Shown in pieces: positions 10,690 to 21,539 of a stretch of DNA of 64,000 nucleotides (positions are counted from its first letter, which is position 1; each line of letters starts with the position of its first letter). The stretch comes from Flammula alnicola (lineage: Eukaryota; Basidiomycota; Agaricomycetes; Agaricales; Strophariaceae), in assembly GCA_015499995.1 (NCBI GenBank), contig JADNRV010000038.1, positions 186,001 through 250,000 of the forward strand, read 5' to 3'. A model generated the notes under the pieces. That model worked only from the letters and a program-made list of their open reading frames with translations. It did no database searches and was not told the DNA's origin. The translations under genes were made by a program, and so were the position numbers.

Positions 10690-11253
10690 TTTGTCACAGT
10701 CCACAAATCCTACACCTTTCTCATGCTTACGCACAAACCACGGGAAGGCAGCTCTCTTCTCTGCAGTTGTGACGGCTTTCGTGATCGATTCATATAAGGG
10801 ACTATAATTACGGCCAGACCCGAACGATACGATCACTTGCTTTCTCAAAACGCAACGCGCCTGCATAATCCCCTCAACGCCTCCTCTATACTACTAGAAT
10901 GATCCCACTAGTAATCCCCTCCAAATCCCAATACCTTCAACTCCAGCATCTATCTTCCGAGTGAACGTCTTCTGGTTTACCAGTCTCGTGCTTAGCCTCA
11001 GCGTTGCCATCATCGGGGCAGTCGTTCTCCAGTGGCTCAGAGAACGCCGACAATATCTTGGAGAAACACACCTACTGCTGTGTATGTCAAGTCGAGCCCC
11101 GATGCTATATTTCCACTGGGGAACCGCCGATGGAGTCGAAGACATTAATCGTTACGCGCCGGGAGGCTTCCACCCCGTTCACCTTGGAAACACGTTTAAA
11201 TCAGACAAGGCAACATATCGAGTCCTCAATAAGCTTGGGCATGGCTCCTTCTT
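10690..11253 (+). pseudogene. DUF6535 fragment fused to a truncated SRPK-like kinase start (copy B)
   Basis: The first part (10690-10950) matches the DUF6535 N-terminal block (ALFSAVVTAFVIDSYK), but carries an in-frame stop just after it. From 10955 the frame is open through the membrane helix VNVFWFTSLVLSLSVAIIG and VVLQWLRE, and runs straight into the kinase N terminus (HWGTADGVEDINRY, PGGFHPVHLG, NKLGHGSF). At 11253 the kinase is cut in its glycine loop and joined to the SDR flank phrase TTCGCTGGGAGC. Copy C (13340-15169) keeps the same order, so DUF6535 and kinase DNA were adjacent before duplication. Confidence 0.75.
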
Positions 11254-11975
11254 TCGCTGGGAGCTATTATTACCAGGGCACTCATTTTGTTCGGTGGTGA
11301 GTCGATTCTTTATCCTCTCTTAGCTTGCTAACTCGAAGAACCTCATTTTTTTTACCGCAAAACTCACAACTCCAATGTTACTCAACCGAGCTCAACCGCG
11401 TAGAATAATGGTAGCGCCAGCGCCTCATGGTAAGGTTGTCTCTGCAGGATCTAACACAAATTTACTTAGGTCTCACGGGCGTCACTTATCAGAAGACTGG
11501 CAATGAGCTATGAGCACTGCCAACTGTGATGTGTACTAAGGACTCTGAATCTCTCGCGGGTAACACACGATCTCACTCAGACCGTAATAATTATCGGATT
11601 GCAGCCATCCTTTTTCTTCTTCTTCAGCGAGTGAACATCTCTTTGCCGTCCTGGTTACTTGTCATAAGAAATCACTGTGATATGATGTTTCTTCAGCAAT
11701 TCCTCGCTGACATTCCTTCCATTTTCCATGACGAAGAAGCTTCAAGAACTTTCCTCTAGGTGACCAGTTTATGATAACGTTCTGCATACATATGTCTTTA
11801 CGACACGCCTGCTAGATTCTTTTATCCATTCCACTGTCCCATGATCATGCATCGATCATGGGTCCTCGAGGTTGGTCAGCGGCCCATTATAAATAAGAAC
11901 GGTACGTTTCCCCGTTATAACACCATTGCAATTCTTATCTGTCATCTTTGACCCAAGGATCTCGTTCAGATGTCG
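11253..11975 (+). repeat. Duplicated 5' flank of the SDR genes (copy B)
   Basis: Matches 2886-3780 without the 415-bp block present there. It has an extra T-rich stretch near 11345-11410 and further divergence around 11550-11750. It ends in the conserved TATA box and the SDR leader. Confidence 0.8.
11888..11895 (+). promoter_or_regulatory. TATA box of SDR copy 2
   Basis: TATAAATA, 75 bp upstream of the second SDR start codon and identical in context to the box at 3681. Confidence 0.5.
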
Positions 11976-13013
11976 CAGGATATAATCACCCTCTCTGCCG
12001 CCTCTAACCCTTTAACGGCGCCCCTTGCAAAGAAAGCTGGCCAGAGTCCGGTTGAACGAGCAATCGAACGGTTTGCTGTCACCGGCATGCCATCGGTAAG
12101 CAGTACCACAGTTCAAGTGGCAGTACATGCATCATATACTATGCTAATTTGACATTCTGTTGGAGTACAGTTACTGGCGGTGCAGGAGGCCTCGGACTCG
12201 AAGCTGCCCGTGCTCTCCTCGAACACGGAGCGAAAGGGCTCTGCATATTCGACCTATCATCCGCTTTTGAGGCGTCGCGGGCTGCACTCCAAGCCTTTTA
12301 CGACGAATTTCCCACCAAGACAATTATAGAAGAAATCGTGGATGTTACAAACGAGCAGAATATCCAAAGTGCTGTGGAGAAGACTGTAAAGAACTTCGGA
12401 AGTGTTGATATTCTTTTGTGTTTCGCCGGCATCGCTAGAATGGCGAAAGCAGAAGATATGACGCTGGGGACATGGCAACAAGTTCTGGATATTAACCTGA
12501 CAGGGAGTTGGCTCTGTTCTAAAGCTGTCGGAAAGTAAGGAACATTCTTATTTGCGACATGATGTTTAAATAATATGGATCCAGGGAGATGATCAAGCAA
12601 GGAACTGGAGGAAGCATCGTCCTCGTCTCATCGATCGCGGGGCACAAAGCCCTGTTCCCTACCTTTTCCTCGGCATACAGCGTCTCTAAAGCCGGTGTAA
12701 TTGGGTTGACGAAAACCTCGCTGGCGAGTGGGCCAGGTATGGCATCCGCGTGAACTGCATGTGCCCCGGATTCATAGAGACGCCGATGATCGGGACTCCG
12801 GGAGCCTCTCCTGGGTGCACCGCTTTCACAGAACGAAACCCGATGGGCAGGATAGGACAGCCCTCTGAACTGACAGGGCCTGTTGTGATGTTCTGCAGTC
12901 CTGCTGGGAGGTATATTACGGGTACTAACCTTATAGTTGATGGTGAGCAGATTTCTTTATTGCAAAGATTGTTGACGATGATTTTTTCCCCAGGTGGTAG
13001 CCATGTGTTCTAG
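11970..13013 (+). pseudogene. SDR dehydrogenase, copy 2, with two frameshifts
   Basis: Near-identical duplicate of the SDR at 3773. Exons 11970-12095, 12171-12534, 12585-12942 and 12994-13013, with the same splice sites. Two single-base losses break it. In exon 1 (about 12086) GGCATGCC stands where copy 1 has GGCAATGCC, just before the Rossmann motif. In exon 3 (about 12714) ACGAAAACC replaces ACGAAGAACC, after YSVSK. The catalytic Ser, Tyr and Lys codons survive, and the C-terminal VDGGSHVF exon is intact here although it is lost in copy 1. The two copies therefore carry complementary damage. Either both are decaying, or the indels are assembly errors. Confidence 0.8.
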
Positions 13014-13023
13014 TCCGTCTGTG

Positions 13024-13320
13024 CTATAAGCCAGACCACACCATTCCCTCCAATTTCTATGCAATCAGTAGCGCTCATGCTGCATATATCTTTACCATAG
13101 CCTGAGAACCCGATAGTTAAATGATCTTTCTTTCCTCCGGGAGAACGATTCAGATGCAATGGTAAGGTCAGGCCCGAGCAGGATGAGAACTATTTATTGT
13201 CGACAGATGTAAGGTGTACAAATGTGACTTGCACAAAATCGTAAAGTCGTCCGGTGTGACCTCATTTTTTCTTTGAAGAAGGCTACTTATATTCAAGGGC
13301 CGCGATAAACAAAAATGGCC
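13024..13320. repeat. Relic of a DUF6535 gene 3' end (copy B)
   Basis: Same segment as 4843-5125, following SDR copy 2. It ends at CGATAAACAAAAATGGCC, immediately before the next DUF6535 fragment. Confidence 0.75.
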
Positions 13321-13335
13321 AAGGTCAGTACAACA

Positions 13336-13665
13336 GCACTGAAAATCCACAACCTTTCTCATGTTTACGCGCAAACCACGGGAAGGCAGCTCTCTTCTAA
13401 GTTCTCTGCCGTTTTGACGGCTTTCGTGATCGATTCATATGAGGCAATACGGCTGGACCCGAACGGCCGAACGTATGATACGATCATATACTTGCTCTCT
13501 CTAAATACCTTGCAAATACCAATATCTCCAACTCCGGCGTCTATCTTCCGAGTGAAGGTCTTCTGGTTTACTAGTCTCGTGCTTAGCCTCAGCGCTGCCA
13601 CCATCGGGGTGGTCGTTCTTCAGTGGCTCAGGAGTCAGAGAACACCGACAACGTCTTGGAGAACG
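13336..13665 (+). pseudogene. DUF6535 fragment (copy C)
   Basis: Reads the DUF6535 N-terminal block (FSAVLTAFVIDSYEAIRLDPN) and the helix VFWFTSLVLSLSAATIGVVVLQWL. It then runs out of frame before the kinase start. The first helix and the C-terminal two thirds of the family are absent. It is a forward-oriented counterpart of the fuller leftward gene at 15417-17702. Confidence 0.7.
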
Positions 13666-13702
13666 CACTGCCTACTGCTCGGGTGTGTATAGCAAGTCGC
13701 CG

Positions 13703-15169
13703 ATGCTATCTTTCCATTGGGGAACCGCCGATGGAGTCGAAGACATTAATCGTTACGTGCCGGGAGGCTTCCACCCCGTTCACCTTGGAAACACGTTCAG
13801 ATCAGACAAGGCAACATATCGAGTCCTCAATAAGCTTGGGCATGGCTCCTTCTCCACTGTATGGCTGGCCAGAACCGTTAACGATGGTCATGAATCCTCT
13901 TCCGGGTGAGTCTTTGCATTCCCAACATATAGCAGAAACTTATTGTTCACAGTCGGTACGTGGCGCTCAAGATATGCGTTGCAGATGCCGATCCTAGACA
14001 TGAGCTTGCCATCCATGCTGGACTGCCCCGCACCCACCAAAACCACGTCATACAGCTTCTCGATTCGTTTTCTCTCCAAGGTCCGAATGGAACACACGTC
14101 GTTCTCGTTCACAACGTCCTCGGATCTTTGAGAGACACCAAACCTCCGACGCTGGCTCAGTTGCGACAGCTGTGCCGCCAGATTGTGCAAGGAGTCAGCT
14201 TCCTGCACAGTCGTGGTGTGGTACATGGAGGTAAGTTATCACTTTCTGGGCTTTAAATAATTCTTCCATTTCTTGTCATTTCTGCCCAGATTTGCATACT
14301 GGAAATATCGGGATCTGCCTACCTACCCTAGACGAGCACTCAGAAGACGACATCCTCGACTACTTCGGTCACCCGGAAATCCACCTCGTTCTACCTCGCC
14401 AACCACATGCTCAACCTGAATCGTTGCCGCTGTACCAGGTACCATCCATCGAGCTTGGGTATTACTACAAACAGAAAGATGCCTCCTTCACACAATCACC
14501 CTTGTGTGTGGAGATCATGGATCTCGGTAACGGTCAGCAAGTCCTGCCGTCATGTGCTGTATGTTCTGATACAGATAATATAGCCGCACTCGCTGGCGAG
14601 GATCCACGCCCTTCTTGCATTGCCCCAGCAGTATGTGCGCCAGAAATCATGTTCAACTTGGTGACAACCTCGGTGAACTCACCCTCGACGTTTGAGAGCG
14701 ATATCTGGTCTCTCGCATGCACGGTGAATTCCTCTCTTTTACAATTACATGTGAAACTGAAATGTCGGGCCAGTTATACGAGATCGTGTGTGGATCATCC
14801 TCTTTCACTGGGCTCGGCCCAACGATGCATTGTTGGAGAAGATGGCGAAACTGTGCGGCGAAATGTCGCCCGAATGGCAGGAGCATATCCCAGATGTGGC
14901 TAGTAGTGTGTCTTATCATTTCAATATCCAAATACTCAGTGTGACCCACCGTGCTAGCAATTTCTGCGGAGGGCGCCGATGCTGAATGGGAAATGCTAGT
15001 GAGCCATCTTACAAAGGATTGGAATGCGGCGGACGTCGCAGAGTTTGTCGCACTACTGAAGTGGATGATGAAGATGGATCCCCAAGCACGGCCAACTGCC
15101 GAGGAGGCGCTTCAGCATCCGTGGTTCTCCCAGCTTTGTCCATCCAAAGACGTTACACGACCTCTGTAG
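13703..15169 (+). pseudogene. SRPK-like serine/threonine kinase with one frame break
   Basis: Kinase of the SR-protein-kinase-like family that is expanded in Agaricomycetes. The most likely start is ATG 13703 (MLSFHWGTADG). Exons 13703-13905, 13953-14230, 14290-14723, 14774-about 14905 and 14958-15169. Features: N-terminal PGGFHPVHLG, glycine loop KLGHGSFSTVWLAR, catalytic Lys in YVALKICVADADP, LLDSF and GPNGTHVVLVHN. The catalytic loop is HGDLHTGN (formed across an intron; His-Gly-Asp instead of His-Arg-Asp). APEI and FESDIWSLACT follow, and the protein ends RPTAEEALQHPWFSQL. Near 14798 the frame slips: LYEIVCGSS is followed in another frame by LFHWARPND. Apart from this single indel the gene is complete. 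It may be alive if the slip is an assembly error. Confidence 0.75.
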
Positions 15170-15234
15170 CATGCAAGGACAAGGGTGTCTATTTCCCTAC
15201 AAAACATGGAACACAACAGTTCAATCATGTAGCG

Positions 15235-15480
15235 TTCATGTTACATATAATATCTTTACCATGGCCTAAGAACCTGATAGTTAAAAGGGCTGTATATCTT
15301 TCTTTTCTCCGGGAGAACGATGCAATGGTAAGGTTAGGCCCGAGCAGGATTATTATCGATAGATATAAGGTGTACAAATGTGCCTTGCACAAAATCCTGA
15401 AGTCGTCCTTGTGACCTCATTTTTTCTTTAAAGTTAAAAGAAGGCTGTATTCAAGGGCTGCGATAAACAGCCCGATCGCC
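15235..15480. repeat. DUF6535 3' end (copy C, contiguous with a longer gene)
   Basis: Third copy of the segment at 4843-5125 and 13024-13320. Here it joins the coding 3' end of the leftward DUF6535 gene, which identifies the origin of all three copies. Confidence 0.75.
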
Positions 15481-17702
15481 ATCATAGGTCCTGATGATGC
15501 TAGGTGACGCCAACCCAGGAGATTCCATGAGGCGAGGCCACTCAGATTGAATGACCTCGTGTACAACTGGGATATCCTCGAATTCGCTTTCATCAACATC
15601 AACTGTGCGAGGCCTGAATCGCCCTCGTCTGAGTGTATTGCGATGGAGTGGAGTTGGAACTTCTGGGCGGACGTGTTGACGCTCAGGGGAGCCTGAGAAA
15701 AAGATGAAGGCAGGCTGGGGTACTGGTAAGTTCTCGACGGGGCCAGACGCTGGCGGTACCCTCCCAACACCGGGACGAGCTTTTGAGCAGCAGGTATAAC
15801 ATCTATCGTCCAGCTCCGTTTGAAGCTGGCAGTCTCAGGATCCAAAACCGTGTCGACGTAGTGAGAGGCGGCATTGTAAAATAGGTAACGATTTTGGCGT
15901 CGTTCTTGTCCAGGCAGGAAGGGTTTATCCAGATGCCTAGATATCAGGGTCAAGGTTGATTTGGCCCCGTCATTGTCCTGGAAGTCTACTGCAATTTTAT
16001 AAATCGCAAAAAATATGAGCGTGGATGAAAGCTCTGCATAAGTTCCTTTTCCGTGATGTATTGGTCGTCCACCGTTCTGAACCATGATTTAAGAATATGC
16101 GTGTACTGATAAGAGAAGGCCCTAACTTGAGGAGAAGAGAAGGTCAGTATCTATGGTAGTTAAGACATATCTTTCACGCTTACAGGTACCATGGTAGCTT
16201 TTGGATCGGAATGACAAAAGAATTTGCTCAATATCCCATTGTTGAGAGAGCCTGTCCGTGTCCACTCCGAGTAGAGCTGGAGCCAGCTTGCGGGGTTCTG
16301 TTGCATAGCAGTAGCCCAAAATTCGTGTGTGCAATTCCGCAATGTGCTTTTGGATTGTGCTGGACTCATCGGCATTTCTCCAAGTCGTGGTAAGTATGAA
16401 GGCATTTTCGTCCCGTAGCATATCGAGGCTTGGATGCGCTAGATAATCTGAAATAGAAATAAAAGGCTCCTCGGATAGAGTGGGGTTATATCCTAGAAGG
16501 GTTTGAAGATATTGGTTTTTGCGATGGAGATGGTCCAAAGATTGAGCGTCATGAACTGAGCGTTCGCCGAGTATGGATAATGTAAGCTCTTCCACGCAGT
16601 AGTATGTTGTGGAAAGAATAGATAGATCAGATCCGCTTTGCTCCGCCATTTTTTGGAGACCTTCTGTCAAATCGTACAGAGGAAAGTCTGTAGGCAATAG
16701 CGGAGCAAGGCTAAGGCGTTCGCGTCCCCGAGAAAAAATTTCGCGGGAGTATTCGTTCCGCATAGAAAGCCAGAAGTTGTCTAAGGATGACCAGGTCGTG
16801 TAACGCGTTCCGAAATTGGATCCATATCTCTTGTAGTGGTGAGGAGGAAGTTTAAACACTGGTTCCGAAACGTTGCACCTCAGGACTCGAAAGAAACGTC
16901 GAGGAAGTGTGATGAATAGGAAATGGAATACCACACAGATGGTGACATATGTTTTGAATAAAAGATCAGTAAATGAAACCAGTCGATAAAACACTTGTGC
17001 TTGGGGGGACTTGTAGGGGCATTGCTCGGGAATCTTTTGGGTGCCATCGGATAGGGAGAATGTGAAAAGCTGAAACGTCGGAAGTGCGGTCGTCACAATT
17101 ATAAAGAGAAACGGAAGAAATATGATGACCATGACGGGAATTGCGAATTGTTTCCGAGGTCAATTAAGAATTCAACCAGTCCCACCAAGAATAGCGCCAA
17201 GGTGAGCTGTAACAAGAGGAGGAGGATAGGGAATATCTGCGGGACATGCCATGCTTCAAGGCCTTTAGACCTCATGCGACAAAGAGCAAATTGGTCCCTG
17301 GGTGTCATGGACTCAGGGTATTGTTGGTGTTCTCTGAGCCACTGAAGAACGACTACCCCGATGATGGCAACGCTAAGGCTAAGGACGAGACTAGTAAACC
17401 AGAAGACGTTCACTCGGAGATAGACGCTGGAGTTGGAGATATTGGGATTTGGGGGGATTACTAGTAGGATTACTAGTAGAGGCGTTGAGGGGATTATCCA
17501 GGCGCGTTGCGATTTGAGAAAGCAAGTATATGATCGTATCGTTCGGGTCTGGCCGTAGTGCCTTATATGAATCGATCACGAAAGCCGTCACAACGGCAGA
17601 GAAGAGAGCTGCCTTCCCATGGTTTGCGCGTAAACCTAAGAAAGGTTTGAGCAAGCGAGTAAACTTACAAAAAGTAATATATTTTCGACTTCTTCCTTCC
17701 AT
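15417..17702 (-). pseudogene. DUF6535 membrane protein, nearly full length but frame-broken
   Basis: Leftward gene with the whole DUF6535 plan. The N-terminal block is ALFSAVVTAFVIDSYK (about 17615). Helix VFWFTSLVLSLSVAIIGVVV and LQWLREHQQYPES come next, then FPILLLLLQLTLALFLVGLVEFLIDL, a further helix FLPFLFIIVTTALP (about 17110), a long soluble region and the end LFIAALEYSLLLTLKKK. The family is anchored in membranes and has no known function. Breaks: a lost T near 17428 (TCTATCTCCG against TCTATCTTCCG in copy B), a slip near 17145 between LIDLGNN and AIPVMVIIF, and unresolved joins around 16085-16125, where THILKSWFRTVDDQ continues in another frame. The multiple breaks suggest decay. Confidence 0.65.
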
Positions 17703-18072
17703 ACCTCACATCTCTCCTTGTCTTTTTGCAAGAGAGGGTGAAGTAACTTCATCCAAGGATCTCCATCTTCTTTGGGGATGCGAAACTTATATGGTTCGCC
17801 GCACTTCCACGACTCATGACTCTAAAAGCACAATGTTATTGTCTTGTAATCGTAGCGCAATACGTCCACCATTTACCTCTGGGTCTGAAGACGATTGCTT
17901 TTCGTTTGCAGGAGGACGAGGTGGCATCATCGACATGTTTGTTACTATGGATATTTCTTGAACTTCCTTCGCTGTCGATTTAGATCACTGCGCTGAAATT
18001 GAGCCAAGGCCTGCAGCTGGTTAATCAAGAACCACATACCTTTCGATCTCTTTATTCGACGATATTGTACTT
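17703..18072. other. Intergenic DNA
   Basis: Upstream region of the DUF6535 gene and downstream region of a possible leftward gene. No feature stands out. Confidence 0.4.
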
Positions 18073-18976
18073 TCAGGCTCTGACTCCCTTTTTATGATGG
18101 GGCGCCTCCTGTCTTAGAGAAGGGTCTTCACGTCGACTGTCATTGAGCCTCGATTTTTCCTGCATGGAGGGTTGCTGGGCTAGGCTAGGCTTTTCGGTGG
18201 ATAGCTTGAACGACAGCGGTGCCAATTTATCAGGCAGCAGGTACCGACTTGCCAAACCCTCGGATTGACTGATACCCATCCTTTCAATTGCTTTCGACCA
18301 CAGTTCATGAGGGAGATGCGGCGATTGACTGAAGCGAATCACAGTTCCTGAATTCTGGATGACAGACACCACGGTCTGGCCTTTTGTCGAGTGCCTGGGG
18401 TAAATGAACAGTCGCGAGTTGACTGGCAGTATCAACAGCATCTCGACTTGCAGTCAGACGTTTATCGCGGTCTATGTCGAATGTATGTCGCCAGATATTT
18501 TTGATAGAATTCTCAACCAATTGCGAGGATCATCATCAACTTGAACGTGAAAGCAAACCGCGCAGTACCTTACGTAAGTTACTGTGCCGCAGCTGGTGCG
18601 CACTGAATATATTTCCCACGACATTGGTGAAAGCTCTTCCAGTTCGCGTTCGCGTTTAGCTCCCCCTCTCGTTCTCAAAAGTGTGAATCTCGTTTCGATG
18701 CGGAATTCGAAAGGACGAGGGACCTTCTCGTAATCTATATTGCTGACAGTATCAGAATCATGGGTTATGGGTCACCTGGATGTAGACCGGCTCACTCCAA
18801 ATATCAATACCTTGAACGGCTGCTCCATTTCTGTGTTCACTATGCTTTTTCTTATCCACTCTCAGGCTCTCATGGTTGGAAAAGATGACGTAGACTTGGT
18901 TCTGAGGGTATTTCATTGACGCTAGAGCGCTCTTTGACTCTTCACCGTTGTCATTAGTTGCAAAATCTGCTCGCAC
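18073..18976 (-). CDS. Possible leftward multi-exon gene, unidentified
   Basis: Three protein-like blocks on the minus strand can be linked by plausible introns: 18976-about 18780 (ESKSALASMKYPQNQVYVIF, ending GIDIWSEPVYIQ before a GTGACC donor), about 18735-18570 (YEKVPRPFEFRIETRF to SCGTVTY) and 18520-18073 (NIWRHTFDIDRDKRLTAS to a basic tail). I recognise no domain. The frames of the second and third blocks do not join cleanly. It may be a degraded gene, or chance. Confidence 0.3.
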
Positions 18977-18989
18977 TTGTCGAGCTCAG

Positions 18990-19735
18990 GCTCTAGCGCG
19001 TTAAATCCTTTGACGGTACCTCTGTCAAAGGCGGAAAAAGTCCAGTTGAGCGAGCCACCGAAGACCTCACAGTTACCGGAAATGCTCATCGGTAAGTAGT
19101 ATCATTTACCTAAGATACACATGAATAATATTCTCATGACCAACCTAAATAATTACTGACGGTGCAGGTGGCCTTGGACTGGAGGCAGCTCATCCAGAGT
19201 GCCGTCGAACAGGCGGCGGAAAAAGTTAAGGAGCGCCGACGTTCTCTTGTGCAGAGCGATGCTAAGGCGGAAGATTTTGCCCTGGATTCGTGGAAGCAAG
19301 TCTTGGATACCAATACCACAGGAAGCTGGCGCTGTGCTAAATATGTTATGTACAGGGAAAGCCTTCAACCTAAGACTTGAAAAATATCTTCGCGACGAAA
19401 TAACAGTGACATGGGCAAATGATCAAGCAAGGAACAGGTTGAAGCATAGTATTTACCGCCTCTATCGCTACCTTTAAAGCCATATCCTGTCGCCCAAGCT
19501 GCCTATCGTGTCTCCAAAGCCAGTTTAATCCGCCTCATGAAAAATCGCGCGGGTGATTGGGCTCAGTATGGGATCCGTCGCAGGCCCCGGGGCCGCGCCT
19601 GTGCCCAAAGTCTGAGGAGAGCGCAACCTTAAGGGCAGGATGGGCGACCCAAGCTCGCAGGTCCCATCGTGATGCTCTGTAGTCCTGCGGGGGAAGGTAT
19701 ATCAGCGGTACTGATTTTATCGTTGATGGTCAGTG
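18990..19735 (+). pseudogene. Strongly decayed third SDR copy
   Basis: Remnants of the same SDR family appear in order but in shifting frames: a leader word LNPLTVPLSK, a GTAAGTAG donor after GGAAATGCTCATCG, then GGLGLEA, IQSAVEQAAEKV, LDSWKQVLDTNTTGSW, and finally a tail word reading GTDFIVDGQ near 19710. Large parts of the middle, including the active-site region, are missing. It is much older than the near-identical pair at 3773 and 11970. Confidence 0.7.
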
Positions 19736-21539
19736 ATTTTTTCTGCCGAAGTCGGGAAGCAAAACAACTCTGATCATCACAATATCCTGATTCCTTGTGC
19801 GCAGCTAGGCGGCTTGCATATCTTCAAGCTTTTTCTATTTCAAGTTTGCGGTCGCATTGTATCTTAAATAACTGTGTCCAGAAACGTGTCATTGGCTTCG
19901 TGTTGTGCGAGGACTGTTAGCGCGCTGCGCATGGACCTCTGTTCCCCGCCGCCTATGGAAAATGCACCATGTCAACATTTCAACTCGAACTTGTCTACAT
20001 CCTCGTCGAGCGGAACACCTCAATCGGTAGGGTTATATTACAGAGGCCAGGGCCGCGGCCGCGGCGGAGTGTGGCAGATGGCATGGGCAGATCGGTCGAG
20101 GCAGGCTTCGCTAGCGCTGTCCCCCAAACCAACAAATCAGGCGCATGCTGTCAGAAATAAAGTTCTGGCTGGGTATCCTACTGGGGCGTCCGTCGGACAA
20201 GAGATAAATATATCTGCGAATCATTGGGAGGAAGCTCTTCACGATATTTATACTTACTACAGATATATTTGCAGGTCATGGGAACAAGTAGATATTCATG
20301 TGCATTCTCTCAGCAGTGGGTCATTTGTGATATCTTCCTCTGCAAATAATAGAAGCCCTTCTCATCTACCGTTCTGATGGTCTTGTAAATATCACGATTC
20401 AACCTATGTATTGGATCGATATCCATAACAAAGACAACGATGAAGGAAGTGCGATCGCCGAATGACATTTTTTCTTTGTCTCTGCAGTTTTTGAATAGCT
20501 CAGTACTGGAGGACCAAATAAAGACGGACATATTCCGAGGAGTTCATTCTATAAGGATATCGATACTTTAAACGTGTCAGTGATGAAATCAAGGCAGGAG
20601 GATAGAAAATACCGATACGTATTTGGTGGAATGGAGGTGTTGAGGGGTATTATGCAAGTATTATGTGCATGATGGTCTTCATCTGTACTGAATAGCATGG
20701 CACAACCGCAGGATGCAATTGAGAGTTAACGTTCTTGAGTGACCCACTCTTGCAGCCTTTAAATTTTGGGGTACATACTTATATCAGATCAATCATTTAG
20801 GCTTTCACTATCATTTAGACGTGTCAGTGAAGGCAAAACCCACAAGCTGAAACGCCGACGGATGTTTGGGACCAAGAAACTCCTTGAGGCGGGGTCCGCC
20901 GGGGTGCTATATTTAAATCGTCTTGAATTCATCAATCCTCACAGCTCTAGGATTCTAGGAATCGCAAGAGTTTTAAGACTTTCGAAACGAATGTGTTGTA
21001 TGCAGTGGCAGGGAGTTCAAGTCCTCTGAAGCCTTCCCAGACCCCTGAGGCTGTGAGATGGTCTGGAGTCTGGACTCTGAAGCGAGATGATTCGCCTTTG
21101 TAGATTTGAATTGGCCAAGATGCCAGGAGCAGGGCGTGTACTTATACGCTCGTGACGTTTCCTGATTGTGCCTGAGGAACAGTCGCTCGGATAGGGTTTC
21201 TATCAGACAAATCAAAAAAAAACACAAACAGAACCCCGTTCTCACTCTTGTCCGAGCATGCGGCCAGCACTGTCTGTTCATTGACGTCCACGACAAGGAG
21301 GGACCCACTGTCAGGCCGTCGCAGTCTTGACCACTGCTTTTGTCCAGAAAGCTCTAGATAGTAAGTATTTGCACCCTATTCACAAAGAATAGCCCTGTGC
21401 TCAGCCTCCATCATACAGGATTAGTTGAAGCTGTGATTTCAAGGGATCACACGTTTCGCTGCTTTTCGCACATCACTACCACATTCTTTTCCCCTCACGC
21501 TCTTTAACTGATCCTTTGTGGATCAAGGCTATCGCTATC
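19736..21539. other. Long stretch without a supported gene
   Basis: 1.8 kb. A 168-codon open stretch at 19874-20377 and a minus-strand stretch at 20310-20531 have no recognisable domain. The phrase TTTAGACGTGTCAGTG near 20813 resembles TTTAAACGTGTCAGTG near 20568, a short direct repeat about 245 bp apart. The last 150 bp should hold the promoter of the DUF7729 gene. Confidence 0.35.
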
